64,000 nt of DNA from Spirodela intermedia (lineage: Eukaryota; Streptophyta; Magnoliopsida; Alismatales; Araceae): positions 3,736,001 to 3,800,000 of the forward strand of contig LR746275.1 in the NCBI GenBank assembly GCA_902729315.2, read 5' to 3'. Positions 1-11,867 of this stretch are shown here, in pieces (within the stretch, counting starts at the first letter, position 1; the number at the start of each line of letters is the position of its first letter). Both the position numbers and the translations under genes were made by a program. The notes under the pieces were generated by a model. That model worked only from the letters and a program-made list of their open reading frames with translations, ran no database searches and was not told where the DNA came from.

Positions 1-1058
1 CACAAAAAAATAAGGTGCAAGAAGTAAAATAAGGTGGAGAATCTAATACAAAATTCAGTGTGAAAGTAATAATAACAAAATAAAATGTTAATTGAAGAAG
101 ACATGATCTTTATCATGGTCCCTAAATGAAAACTTTTAAAAGAGCACTATGTATATGCTAGAAATAGTTTTTTCAAAAGAGAATGTGTTGACATTAGTTT
201 CAGAAATTAAATGATATAAATAACACATGTTCTCTTTAAAGTTTTTCTCAAAGATGAAAAAATGAAGTTAACAAACATGTGAAATATTTAAAAGTACTCA
301 TTTATGATGTAATTTATGATGGAACAAGAAACAATAAGAGTGTTAGAAGTACACCTATGAGGTGGATAACAAAGATTTGGTGTTAAGAAATAACTACAAA
401 ATAATATGTCAATAAAAGAAGGTCTGACCTTCATATGGGTCTTTGAAGTCGTAATGTTAGTGGTGAAGGCCACTTGTAGCTTGTAACTCTCAAGATAAGA
501 CTCCATGGCAAGCTTGTGGAGGAAGGTCAGATTGTCCATATTAGGTCTTCACTTTCCTTGTTTTTTGCCCTAAGAACAAATTAGATAAAAAAAATTAAAT
601 AATTGAGGTTGTTAGTATGTTTAATGATATTTTTTTAATTTTAGTTGTGATTCTATTATTAAATTTTTTTACCGTATGAAGATAATACATACTAAGAGGT
701 GCATAAGGCTTTTTAGTGAGATAGTGACTAATGGCCAAGGAATTAGTTGCCTTAACAAGAAGATGACAAACTTAACTTCAAAAATTATGTTCCTTAGTAC
801 TCAATTTTATCAACTCAATGATGAGCATAAAAAATGACAATCACATGTGAAAGATTTTGAAATAATAAATTATGAAATAATTACTCATATCAAACATGAT
901 CACAAAATAATATGGGATGTGAGAAGTACCACCCAATGAGGTGGAGAACCTAATAAATAGTCTGGTATAGAAAAAATGACTATGAAATATTATGTCAATT
1001 GAAGAAGTTGTGATCTACATCACTATCTTTGAAGTTATGATGTGGGTGATAAGAGCCA

Positions 1059-2704
1059 TGATAAGTCTTCATTATCATGAGTTAATAATTAGTAAATAAT
1101 ATAGTTTTAGCTTTAACTCATGATAAATAGACTTATATTTGTGTTAAAGTGTGAAAAGTGGTTTTCAGTTAATTAATGTGAATTTTTAGGTAATTATGTG
1201 ATTTTACATAAATTTATATGATTTTTCTAGTCTTGCTTTTGAGATAAATGAAGAAAAAGAAATAAAAATAAGACAAAATGAGAGGGACCCGCCAGCCAGC
1301 CGGGCCCGCAAGCGGGTCAGAAGCTCAGTCAGGGAGTAGCCGCGAGCAGGGGCTCGAGCGGCTTGAACCGATAGGGGCACATGTGCGCCACTCCCCTTCC
1401 ATGTCACCGGTGGCCAGCCGGCTGTGGGGCAAGGAGTGATCGTACACGCGAAAGAAGGAACTTTGCTTAGAAATCTAACATTACTATATATTCGCCCGAA
1501 AAATCAACGCACAACCGATGTGAGACTAAACCTGCGTCACACCTTCCTCAGAAGGGGCAGACAACCGACACGGGTTCGAATCCTCCCAGAGTCAAAATTC
1601 ATATATTTTTATCTAATTATCATGACTTTTTTGCAGATCGCCGGTGAAGGATTAAGCAACGAGAATCGCTGGATCATCGGTGAAAATCTCATCAACATGA
1701 TTCGCGGAGCATTGCTACTAAAATTGTTGAACGATTCACGATAAAAGGATCGCGAATCCATCGAGTAAATCATCTCCGATTGATTGACGAACAAGCCGTC
1801 GTCAGAAAGAGAACGATCCGTCGGGAGACGAGTCACCACCTCTTGAGAGCGTACCAGATGCGATGAAGAGCCTCCTCTTGCTGCGTAGACCTGAGGATGA
1901 AGCTCCCTGACATGCGCCCCACCTCCATCCAGCTCCTCTCCGTCGGGTGACAGCCGCCGGAGAGCCGCAAAGTCGCTGTTTTTCCGCTCCGCCGGGTGAC
2001 AGCTGCCGGAGACGACTCGATGACCCATTTCATTAATCTCTAGACTTCGCGAGAAGATCTAGAGATTGCCCACGTCATCTTTGTCCAAGGAGAGCCTTCG
2101 AGGCCGTGGACACTGCATGACGATCCTCCTGAACGCTCAGGATTCCGGTGCATCGCCGACGCATCGCCGTCGCGACGCCGGAACTCTATTTTCCTACTTT
2201 CAACTTAATTTTCGTTTCATTTAATGATAATTTGTTGATTTTAAATTTACCAACATATACTTCATTTCATTACGATTCTTCCGTCTTTTACAGATCTTAA
2301 TTTGATCAATTAAATCATCTGTAATCGCTTACGTAAGAATCGTTGGGCGGAACTCTGTTTCTGCCCGATTCATGTTCGTTGGGCGCTGATGTCATCATGA
2401 TGCTCGCACCCTTATTTCCTTTTTTTGTGAATTTTAAATATATTTCCTTTTCATTTCTTAGTATAAAATTCATATAAAATAGTATTCTATGAAGAAAATT
2501 CTAAATAATTACCAGATATTATATTACATTCCTATGATCAACTGGAAAATTACCGCTATGTTTGGAAGTTTTATTGAATTATAATTGATATATCTAAAAA
2601 TTACCGCTATTCAGAAATACTTCTAAATATCCAAAAATTCGTATTTTCTAGTTTTATAAATTTTATATTTACGTGATTTAATATACAACGACTAAGTCAC
2701 GTCA
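1059..2704. mobile_element. Probable solo LTR or short LTR-type insertion (1,646 bp)
   Basis: The insertion begins TG (1059) and ends CA (2704), and is flanked by the direct repeat AGCCA at 1054-1058 and 2705-2709. Removing it restores the array sequence found in sister copies (GTGAGGGCCACTT-like). TG..CA ends with a 5-bp target duplication are the hallmark of LTR retrotransposon integration. There is no second LTR, primer-binding site or polyprotein, so a solo LTR is the simplest reading. It is more GC-rich than its surroundings between about 1,280 and 2,200. It carries an inverted repeat just inside its left end (1063-1085 against 1113-1134). Confidence 0.65.
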
Positions 2705-2853
2705 AGCCACTTATAGTATATTGCTCTTGAGGTAAGGCTCATGGGTGAACAATTAATGAAACACTAACTCATCTAAATTATGTCTTCAATTTTCTTATTC
2801 TTTACCTTAAGAATAAATTAGATAGACAATGTTGTGAGTAAATCAATGGAAGT

Positions 2854-2882
<29 letters not shown>
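2854..2882. repeat. (TA)n microsatellite
   Basis: Uninterrupted TA dinucleotides inside one of the decayed array units. Confidence 0.95.
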
Positions 2883-2884
<2 letters not shown>

Positions 2885-5420
2885 ATATTTTTGTCATTTA
2901 GGCTGTGAGGCCATTATTGTTTTTTCTTCTTATCCTATGAAGATTATGGACACTAAGAGGTGTAATAAACTTTACATAAGAGAGTGAATAATTTTTATAA
3001 AATTAGTTACCTTGAATATAAGGTGCCAAAATTAGTTTAAAAAATTGTGTTTCTCAATGCTCAATTTCAAAAACTTAAGAATGAACACAAAAACTTGAAA
3101 TAACAAAATTAGCTTCTAAAGTATACTCATACTAATGTGCCCACAAAAAATTAGGATGTGACAAGTATCACTTATGAAGGTGGAGAAATTTAATAAAATA
3201 TTTATTACACAATGAATAAAATAATAATAATATATTAACCAAAGAAGTTGTGGCTTATATCACGATATCTAGAGTCGTGACATGAGTGGTGAGGGCCACT
3301 TATAACCCATTGTTCTTGAGACAGAACTTAGCGGCAAAATTGTAATGGAAGATTGCTTGTCTATGTCTTTACTTTTCTTTTTTCTTACACTAGGATAAAT
3401 TAGATGAACAACGTCATGGGTACATCAATTGAAGGTTGTGAGTAAATTTATTAATGTTTTGATCATTTAGAATGTGGGGTCATTGTATCATTTCTATTAT
3501 CACTTTATGAAGATAGTAGATACTAAGAGGTGTAATAGGGTTTCTAGCAAGATGGTGATTGATGATTAAAGAATTGATCTCCATGAAGAGAAGGTGCTTA
3601 AATTAGCTTTAAAAATTCTGTTCTTTGATGCTGAATTTCAAAAACTCCAAGATTAACACAAAAAGTTAAAGAAACATCTGAAAAAATTACAAGTAGGAAC
3701 TTCTTAAATAGTTACACAGACCTAACATGATCATAAAATGACACCCAATATGGTGGAAAACTTAATAAATAATTTGGTGCATAAGAAATAACAAAAAATA
3801 ATGTTAATCGAAGAACTCATGACCTACATCAAAATCTTTGAACCTAATTTTATGAGATGTGATTAATGTGCTATAAGTAAGAAAATTTGTAAGAGGAGGG
3901 GTGTTGTGATTAGTTTTAGAAAGTATGTCCTTCAATAGTTAATTTTAATAACTCATAGATGAACACAAAAAGTCAAAGAAATATTAAAATATTATAAGTA
4001 GTAACTCTGAAGTAATTATCAATATCAATGTGATGACAAAAAAATAGCGTGATAAGTATGCTTAATTAAGTGGAGAAGAAAGGATTTGTTGCAAAAGAAA
4101 TAGTAATAAAAATATTTCAACCGAAGAAACCTTGACTTATATTACGGTCTCTAAAACTATGATGCAAATAGTGAGGGCCATTGTCGCCATAGCTCTCAAG
4201 GTAAGGCCAATAGTGAGCTTATCATGGAAGACCAACTCACTTAGGTTAAGTCTTCATTTTTCTTGTTCTAAGCATAAGAAAAATTTATATGAGATAATTT
4301 TGTTAGTAAAATCAAACAAGGTTGTTAGTATATTTATTAATGTTTTTGTAATTTCAGATTATGTGGCCACTACTTTTTTTCATTGTTACCCTATGATATA
4401 ATGGACACTAAGGGTAATAAGCTTTCTAACAAGAGAGTAAATGCTGGTCAAAGAATTAATTGACTTAAAAAGAATGTATCATAATTAACTTTAGAACTTG
4501 TGTCCCTTAATACTCAATTTCAAGAATTCAAAGATAAACACAAGAAGTTAAAAAAACATATGAAGGATTTACAATAATTTACAAGTTGGATTAGTAATGT
4601 GAGAAGTACAACCTTATAAGGTGGAGAATCTAATAAAAGATTTAGTGTGGAAGAAATAATAACAAAATAATTCATCAATTGAAGAAGTCATAACCTACAT
4701 TAATATCATTGAACCTAAATTTTATGAGAGTGTTATGGATGTGCCTGAAAAAAGCAAATTTTAAAGAGAAGGTGCTACAATTAGTTTCATAAATTTTATC
4801 TTAGTGTTGAATTTTACTATTCAAAAATGAACACAAGTTAAAGAATATGTGAAAGGTTGAAAAGTAACTTTTGAAGTAATTACTCACATCGAATGTGACT
4901 GCAAAAGAACATATTATGAGAAGTAAACATAATGAGGTGTGGAACCTAATAAAGAATTTAGTGTATAAGAAATAATATATATGTATATATACACATCAAT
5001 TGAAGAAGCCATGATCTGTATTAGGGTCCATAAACCTAAAATTTATGAGATTTTTATGGATGTATTATAAATATAAATTTTTTGAAGAGAACATGCCAAA
5101 ATTTACCTTAGAAATTGTGTCCATCAATCTTAATTTCAAGAACTTAAAATGAATATAAGAAGTTAAAATAACATATGAAAGATTTACAGGTAGTAACTTC
5201 TTAAGAATTTACATATACCAATTTGACAACAAAAGAATAGAGTGTGAGAAGTACACATAATAAGGTGGATAACATGATAAAGATTTGATGGATAAGAAAA
5301 TCATAAGAAAATAATATGTAATATGAAGAAGTCATGATTTGCATCATGGTCTCAAAATCTAAATTTTATAAGATTGTTATGTATGTATTACCAATAAGAA
5401 AAATTTAAGAACACTTTCTG

Positions 5421-8144
5421 AATGAGTGCATATTAGAGAATGAAAAGGTTTTGATGTTAGAAATTGATATTATCAGATGCAAAATCTTAGTGAAAAAGGT
5501 GGTTAGTGGATTGGTTGTAGAATTATTGGTTAATTAAAGTATTTTTAAAAATAATTTAAATAAAAGCTTAGACTCACAAATGAAATGAGAGAAATTTGAA
5601 ATGCATCATGTAAGCTAAATCATAGTGTTTCAATGTAAGATTATGTAGAATAATTTAAGGTACTCATATTTGAGTATCATGACCTGACTAAAGTTGAAAA
5701 AGGTTACAATTTTATAGAAAGATTACAACCTTATACATAGTTAAAACTTTGATAGCTTTGGATGCATACCCTTTCAACAATTATTGCTTTGGTAGAAGAA
5801 TTGTACAACCATTACAAATTACAAGGTAATAAGGAGGTTGGAATGTTTGATTAACATAATCATGAACACAAGAGAATTCAGCAAAAAACATTGATAATCT
5901 TCAACACAATGAATGTGCATAAGACAACAAACACACTAGGTAAGGTGGAAGTACGAGGTGAGCTGCATGTATGTCTCACAATGGACATGTTTTATATGGC
6001 AAGAGGTACACACACATCATTAAGTGATGCTACACATGACATCAATTGTGTAAGTAAAAGATTAATTTTAAAGCTCTCATTATGTTTGAAAATGTAGGAT
6101 TTTAACTCATCATATCTCACTAGTGGTGACGGTCCTCACCACCACTAGTTTATACCTATTGTTGTTTTAGTTTGGATAGAATCTTTAAGATGAATGTTGC
6201 TCATTCATTGTAAAAATAATATTTTATTAAGTTAAAATTATTTCTTATTTAACTCTAATAGTAGAATAAAAAGTATATTATATAATTAAATATTATTTGA
6301 TTACACATTATTCATCATTTAATATCACAATAGAGTACATAGTCTTTAATCCTACTAGAGAAAGTAAAATAGAGTAGATCAACAAACTATTTAGTAACAA
6401 TGAAGAAAAATGTGTACAATTATCGATGTGTAGATAAGATATCAATAAGTTGTGTCTAAACTAAGGGATTTATAATAGCATCAAGAAAAACAAATAGTGT
6501 TTAAGGTTCTTATTGTGTTTTGATAGACCCTTAAAAAATGTGATTTTAGTAGTATATAGATTTATTAGCTCCATCTCAAGAGAAGAATATTGATTTACCA
6601 AGTTTTTCAATTCTCATTCATGAAGGTGTACATGATATAGAATGAGGACGTGGAGAAGAGATGTCATCAACATACATCATCTACATTGTGCACACACTTT
6701 TTTATCAAATATAGACAATTTCAAGACATAAAGAGGTGAGTTTCTATAATTGTTTCAACACACATTTAAATCACCAATATGAGTACAAAATAGTGGTCCC
6801 AAAAGTACATGTCAAGGGTGTGTCAACAAAGCACAATACAACATGGTGTATATAAGCATGTGCTATGAGCACATAGGCACATAATAATACAAACATTCAT
6901 GTGTGACATCCACAAAAGCATGAAATGCCATAAATGCAACATGTACGCAGCAATGAGGCTCACATATAAGAGCATGTGACGTTACTGTGTGACTTTGGTT
7001 GGGAAACATCTACTCTAGTGTATGGTCATATACCTCAATGGTGCAAAGCACATGTCATGACACTAAACTTAAAAAGGTAGGGACACATGTGCATGTATGT
7101 CAAGGATGAGCAAATGGCTCTACTAGCGTACTACAATGATTCATAACAACTTATATAGTTGAGATAAAAGGTACAGCAACATGAATATAGTGTCAGCCCA
7201 ATGACGATGGAATGTAGTGAACATTTACAAAAGCATGCATGCACATGCATAGGAAACAAGAGGCAGTGTTGGAGAGGTGGTACAAATAAGCACATACAAC
7301 AAAAGATAGATCTTCAACAAGACTGAAGTGCCAACAAATAGAAAGATGGACTGTTAAAGAGATAAAGTACTAATTGATAGGAAAGTAGACTGTTGAGAAG
7401 TTGAAGCATCAACTAATGAGAAATAGTATATGACAAAGGCATATGAAGATGGCTATGGGGGCAAAATGTCAAACATATGAAGAGTTATGTGACCCTTTGT
7501 GTGCCCATATTTTTCATTATAAAAAAATAAGCCTTTGCTTGATTGAGTGGATAAATCATCTCACATCCATTGTTTACCCTTGTTTCGTGAAAAGCAAGGA
7601 TCCATTTCGTGTCACACTCTTGTGATTCTAGTTAAGGGTGGAGGATGATGTTAAAAGTCATCTCGTAGATAGATAATGTATAACTAGAGAGTTACCCGTG
7701 TGATAGTTAGAATCTTGTACATGCTGGGCTGACCCTCCTAGGCCTCATTGGGCTTTGGCATGTGAGAATCTAATATTGTTGTAGACGGCTTGTCTTGGGC
7801 TAACCTTTGGTACATAATACAAGCCCACGAAAGCAATGGGTTGGGCCTCTAAGGCCCATGAAATCATGAAACCCCATTTATGGATTTTCCTTCTGTACGG
7901 CCCATTTAAGCTTGGGACCTGAGGATAGACACTGAAAAGAGGTCATCCACCGTGTACTGGAAATACTGGCCAAATCATTCATTAACAGGCCTATTGTCTC
8001 ATCTGCCGAAGCGGCCCAAAATACAAGTCCACCACGTCAGCGATCACCCTATTTAAAGTAACAAGGTCGCCGCTTCTCTGATCTTGTAACCGCGCGGATG
8101 TCCTTCCACCGCCGCAGTCTTCTATGGATGGCTGGCGCGGGCTG
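5421..8144. other. Gene-poor AT-rich stretch
   Basis: No open frame here resembles a protein I recognise, and the longest frames are short and low-complexity. An inverted repeat occurs at 6119-6128 and 6140-6149 (ACTAGTGGTG and its complement). From about 7,700 the base composition rises towards the 3' flank of the FHY1-like gene. Confidence 0.5.
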
Positions 8145-9300
8145 CTAGAGCATCAGCGCAGAGAAGTACCGCTCGAATTCTTCGTCGATCGTCGGCCTCC
8201 TCGAGCCCAGACGAGCACCTGCAGGCGAAACCAGACCAACCCGAGTTCATCTCAGGCCAGGGCTCGACAGAGCAGGTGACAATGTGTGTGCATGTTAGAG
8301 AGAGAGAGAGAGAGAGAGAGCGTTTAATGTCTCGTTTAATACCCCATCTAGGAGAAAAATATAGCGAGATGTCGGAGGTGACATCAGTGGAGTATGTTGT
8401 CTGCTCTTCAATGGAGGCCTGTGGGATGTCTCCGAAGTAGTCGTCGTACGTTTCCAGCACCTCGTCGACAGCTTCTGTCAGGATTTCCTCGTCTGAAGGA
8501 GAAACCATCGTGTTGGTCACGACTGCTGCGTTATTGAGGACTCTGCTGCACAGGGAATAGCGGTTGTTCTCAAAGAAGGACGACGTCCAAGATGGTGAGC
8601 AGGGGACGGGCTTCTCGGACGAGTCTCTGCTGTTGCTAATCGTGGGAGATCCCCTCGAATGTTGGCGCATGTCGCTAGTCATGCTTCCTTCAGAAGTCTC
8701 ATCGGACTCCAACTGAGTGATGGCTGAGGAGGATCCATGAGAGGAGCTGCTGGTGCTGCAGGGTCGGTCTCGGAATTTCTGCTTTGAAAGGGGCAGGGTC
8801 AGGCTCAGATACTCCTGCTGAAATTTCCTCTTCTTGCCTGAGTCGGGGGAGCTGTGCTGATGTTCTTCCTCGTGCCCGAATCTGTCCCAATGGAGACGGT
8901 CGCAGACATAAGTTGCGCGGGAATTCAACGGAAATCAGGAACTAGATAGAAGGGAAAATATCCGGGAAGCAGCAGCGGTCTGTGCCAGAAGGAATTGATG
9001 ATCTACGAAGGAATTGAAATCTACAAAACAGATCTGGGTTCCTCATCTGCCCCTTCCTGCACATCACTGATAATCCCCGGCGGCGGCAGACAGGAATCCC
9101 CTTTCCTTCAGCGACCCAGAAGAGGGCCAACCACGAACTAGATTCCCACATTCGTACCAGGCCTTGAGAGAGAGAGAACGGTTGCGCAGTTGATAAATAC
9201 ATGGCAAATCACGAGCGGAGAACAATAAAAAGAGACAAAGAACGATCGGAACTCGCCCAAACCTGAAGTCAACCAGTAGAGCGCGCTTGCCTTCGTCCAT
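8145..9300 (-). CDS. FHY1: FAR-RED ELONGATED HYPOCOTYL 1 (FHY1/FHL)-like protein
   Basis: FHY1/FHL proteins bind light-activated phytochrome A and carry it into the nucleus in far-red light signalling. Model of three exons on the minus strand: 9300-9263, 8881-8343, 8218-8145. This gives 216 residues (Arabidopsis FHY1 is about 200). Visible: a basic nuclear-localisation motif KKRKF at residues 29-33, followed at once by the leucine-rich LSLTLPL, which could serve as the export signal. A serine-rich run CSTSSSSHGSSS and an acidic central region follow. The C-terminus RPTIDEEFERYFSALML corresponds to the phyA-binding end of the family. Start choice: the ATG at 9300 joins in phase to exon 2; the longer frame upstream of exon 2 has no in-frame ATG. 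Intron 2 holds a (GA)n tract. The assignment rests on motifs only; exon 1 is the least certain part. Confidence 0.68.
8297..8320. repeat. (GA)n microsatellite in intron 2 of the FHY1-like gene
   Basis: Dinucleotide run starting about 20 bases inside the intron donor on the minus strand; read through, it gives a spurious Ser-Leu repeat. Confidence 0.9.
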
Positions 9301-9988
9301 CGCCGGAACCCCCGAGTTGCAGAGGCTTACGTGGGGTTTCTCCCCCCACACGAGCTCTGTCCTGCGAAGAGGAAGAATGGCAAAAAACATTGGGTTTTCT
9401 TCCATTCGGCACTTTCACACTTGCCGTTGCCGTTAGGAGATGGACGGCGATGGAGACGGTCCAAAAAGACTACCGTTTGTTTTAACGGAACCACACGGCG
9501 TCAGAGTAATCCTTCCAACTCAACCAGTGACTCAGACAGCGACGGGTTTTCGAGATTCTTTTACGGTCGACAGACAGAGAGCCACGTCAGGATCCACATG
9601 GTCTGGAGGTGAAACAGTCGACACGTCACCACTCTGGATAAGCATGGCGATATTTTTTTCCCAGATAAGCCTCAGCCGAGATACTGGATATGAAGATAAT
9701 TTTAATAAATAGCTTCGACCTTTTCAAGTGTGGACCTCAGAAGGAGTGCAACTGGGCCCGATAAATGGGCTATAAAGTTTTAACAGGCGACTACATTAAA
9801 GCCCATGTTGGCCCATTTACAGCGAACATCCAAGCTTGCGTTGCCAGTTAGGGCTCCTCCCCATCCTCACCAGCGACCGCCGCCGCCACCGCCGCCACCG
9901 CCGCCGGCAGCGGCAGAAGCGGCACACTTTTTAAGGGTTTTCAGATTCTCTCCCCTGGGACGTCTTCGAATGGAGTGGTGGTGGGCCG
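9301..9988. other. FHY1-like upstream region and ZIP 3' flank
   Basis: No gene recognised. Two GCCCA/TGGGC clusters lie near 9,750-9,775 and 9,800-9,817. Such site II-like elements are common in plant promoters and could belong to the FHY1-like gene, which reads away to the left. A CCG/CCA-rich trinucleotide run lies near 9,870-9,910. Confidence 0.45.
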
Positions 9989-11055
9989 TCAATCCCAGAT
10001 CATGACGATGGCAATGACGCCGACGCCGGCGACCACCGCCAGGAGCTTGAAGAAAGGAGTGTCAACGCTGCTCGGGCGCTGCGGCTTGAAGCCCTTGGAG
10101 ATGAGATGGTTGATGGCGACGTAGATGAAGACCCCACAGGCGAGGCCCATCGAGATGCAGAATATCCAGTCTGCCACGCGCCCCTGTGTGGTGGCGTCGA
10201 TGGCGATGCCGATCCCCACGCCGATGGGGCTCGACACGGCGAACGCCAGGGAGTAGACCATGGTGATGACCAGCGGCCGCTTCGGTAGCATCCTCAGGAG
10301 GGCGATCCCCATGGCGACGGCGGCGAATATCTTGTGCAGGCTGATTGTCCAAAGGTTCCTCCACGCGTCTCCGGTGGTGTCTGAAATAATGCGCAGGGGG
10401 TGTTCGTCAGAAGATCGCTTTCTAATCCATGCTCCATGCTCAGAGCAGGGTTTTCCTCCCTCCCCGTACCTGCAATTCCAATCGCTATGCCTTCGAAGAC
10501 GGAGTGGAAACAGAGGGCGAGAATGAGCAGAATTGTATCCCCCGTGGAGCTCGTCCTCACGAGGCTCGGATGAGGATCGAAACCTCGCTCCTCCGCGGCC
10601 TGCCCTTCTGCCACCTCCACCTTCGCCTCGCTCGTGTTTCTCTCAATGACGTAAATGATGACGGAGTCTCCCAGCATGGTGAGGAGATACCCCGCAGCAG
10701 CAAGCATGTAGACGAAGGGGTACGTCTTGGTCGTGAGGTCGGCTATGGTCTCGTTGGCGTCGGGGAGGAAATGCATGAGGGCTGTGCCCAGGAAGACGCC
10801 GCCGGCGAACTGGGTACCCAGAAGGAGGAAGCTCTCGTTCCAGCGGAAGAAGTATGGGGAGACGCCGCCGGCGAAGGTGCTTACCAGGAGTATCACGAGG
10901 CACAGCACCTTCGTAACAATGAGCTTCTTGGAGCGAAGGTCCACGCCTGTCGGTGCCTCCTCGCCATCGCCGCCACCTCCGTGGCCGTAGACGCCGAGCG
11001 ACCCGGCGCATGCGAGGAGAAGCAGGACCACGTGAATGGTTCTCAGGGAGGCCAT
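9989..11055 (-). CDS. ZIP-family zinc/iron transporter (ZIP2-like)
   Basis: ZIP proteins move Zn2+, Fe2+ or other divalent metals into the cytosol across the plasma or an internal membrane. Two exons on the minus strand, 11055-10470 and 10380-9989, with an 89-bp intron in phase 1, give 325 residues. Visible: an N-terminal signal peptide (residues 1 to about 24) followed by a short His/Gly-rich segment; TM segments beginning [20 protein letters not shown]; and the ZIP signature [13 protein letters not shown] at about residues 183-195, which supplies the metal-binding His and Glu of TM4. A second half follows, including [14 protein letters not shown]. The N-terminal half looks most like plant ZIP2. 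The loop between TM3 and TM4 is short, with few histidines. The start at 11055 is preferred over an in-frame ATG 12 codons upstream because it begins the signal peptide. Confidence 0.9.
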
Positions 11056-11595
11056 ATGCGGTGGAGAATGGAATGGGACGAGATCTTCCAACTCTCTGGT
11101 GTTGCCGTCTCTTCAGCAGGAGTCGCGTATCTTATGGAGGTAACCGGTGAGGGAGACAACTGGAGGAGGTTTAAGTTTAAGACGTGGGTGCTAATTCGTC
11201 TCAGTTGTGTAGTACAGGCATTGACTTTTTGGTTTGTACTACCTCGGGGGTACTTGATATGGCAAAGTCACACGACTTGGAGGGGTTCTAGATCAAGATT
11301 CGGTCAATTCCACGGGGTAACACTAAATTGACCTATATTTTATATAATAAAAATAATATTTCGTAGGTTTTAATTATTGGAAACATTCGTTTCATGAAAT
11401 TAAGAGGTCAAGGGGACCATAACCCTCTAATCATACATTGCCTCCTACAATGTAGGCTCTTGAATGCAATAAGCTAATTTTCAACATTACAAAGATACTA
11501 ATTTCTGAATTAATTTGCGTATTTATTTTGACCCAAAAAGACTAATCTCTTGAACCATTCTTTCACTTCTACATATAATAACAATAATAATACTG
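11056..11595. other. ZIP gene upstream region
   Basis: About 100 bp of GC-rich leader, then AT-rich sequence. No gene or clear core promoter element seen. Confidence 0.4.
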
Positions 11596-11867
11596 TGTTG
11601 TTGGTGTATAGTGATTTGATCAAGTCTGGGCCGAGAGGACCCAAATGGGGGAGACATAGAGGCATACGTATATCTCCCCCCGTTTGGCTTAAGAGAGGAA
11701 CTTCTCTCTCTAGATTGAGAGGAAGAAGACTTGTAAACTTTGGATGTAGGAGAGTTGTACAAACCACTTAAACCCTTAGTGCGTTGATTTTTTCTCATTG
11801 TTTCTCTCATACCTCCAGCTCTTCCATTTTATTAGTTTCCTTCTCTCGTCATTATTATGTTGTTGCA
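11596..11867. repeat. LTR-like direct repeat, copy A
   Basis: This block begins TGTTGTTGGTG and ends near TTGCA. It is collinear with copy B about 1,001 bp downstream. Shared pieces include TGATTTgATCAgG/AgTC, GGACCCAAAT, a GAGGAAGAAGA tract, and a tail resembling TGTAAAcTCT..GTGtattgATTT..CTC before a pyrimidine-rich end. The layout resembles the LTR of a plant Copia element, but divergence is high and no target duplication was found. Confidence 0.4.

Larger units (their letters stand above)
60..5420. repeat. Decayed tandem array of 320-bp and 560-590-bp units
   Basis: At least nine diverged copies of one unit can be aligned by eye on a GAAGAAG-type anchor followed by a tract like TCATGATCTACATCATGGTC. 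Anchors lie near 95, 413, 999, 3241, 3805, 4121, 4676, 5000 and 5323. Spacings fall into two classes, about 316-324 bp and about 555-586 bp; the long class adds a block around GTGAGGGCCACTT and CTTGAGGTAAGGC. One gap (999 to 3241) is enlarged mainly by a 1.65-kb insertion. Read on the plus strand, most copies hold a degenerate lysine-rich stretch resembling DEHKKLKKHMKDLQ, now broken by stops. I infer an old tandem duplication of a coding module or exon; no intact gene remains and I do not recognise the family. Confidence 0.6.

Noticed and set aside
1560-1600. tRNA-like GGGTTCGAATCC motif
   Set aside because: Only the T-loop-like part is present; no acceptor stem or D-arm can be folded around it. 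It lies inside the LTR-like insertion.
4132-4401. 89-codon plus-strand frame in the repeat array
   Set aside because: It corresponds to a long-class array unit whose other copies carry stops, so it is a chance survivor rather than a gene.
8122-8928. A 268-codon minus-strand frame over the FHY1-like gene, starting at TTG
   Set aside because: It starts without ATG and reads through the GA-rich intron into a spurious Ser-Leu tail. The spliced model restores the conserved C-terminus.
9805-10005. Proline-rich 66-codon plus-strand frame
   Set aside because: Produced by a CCG/CCA trinucleotide run and overlapping the 3' end of the ZIP gene.
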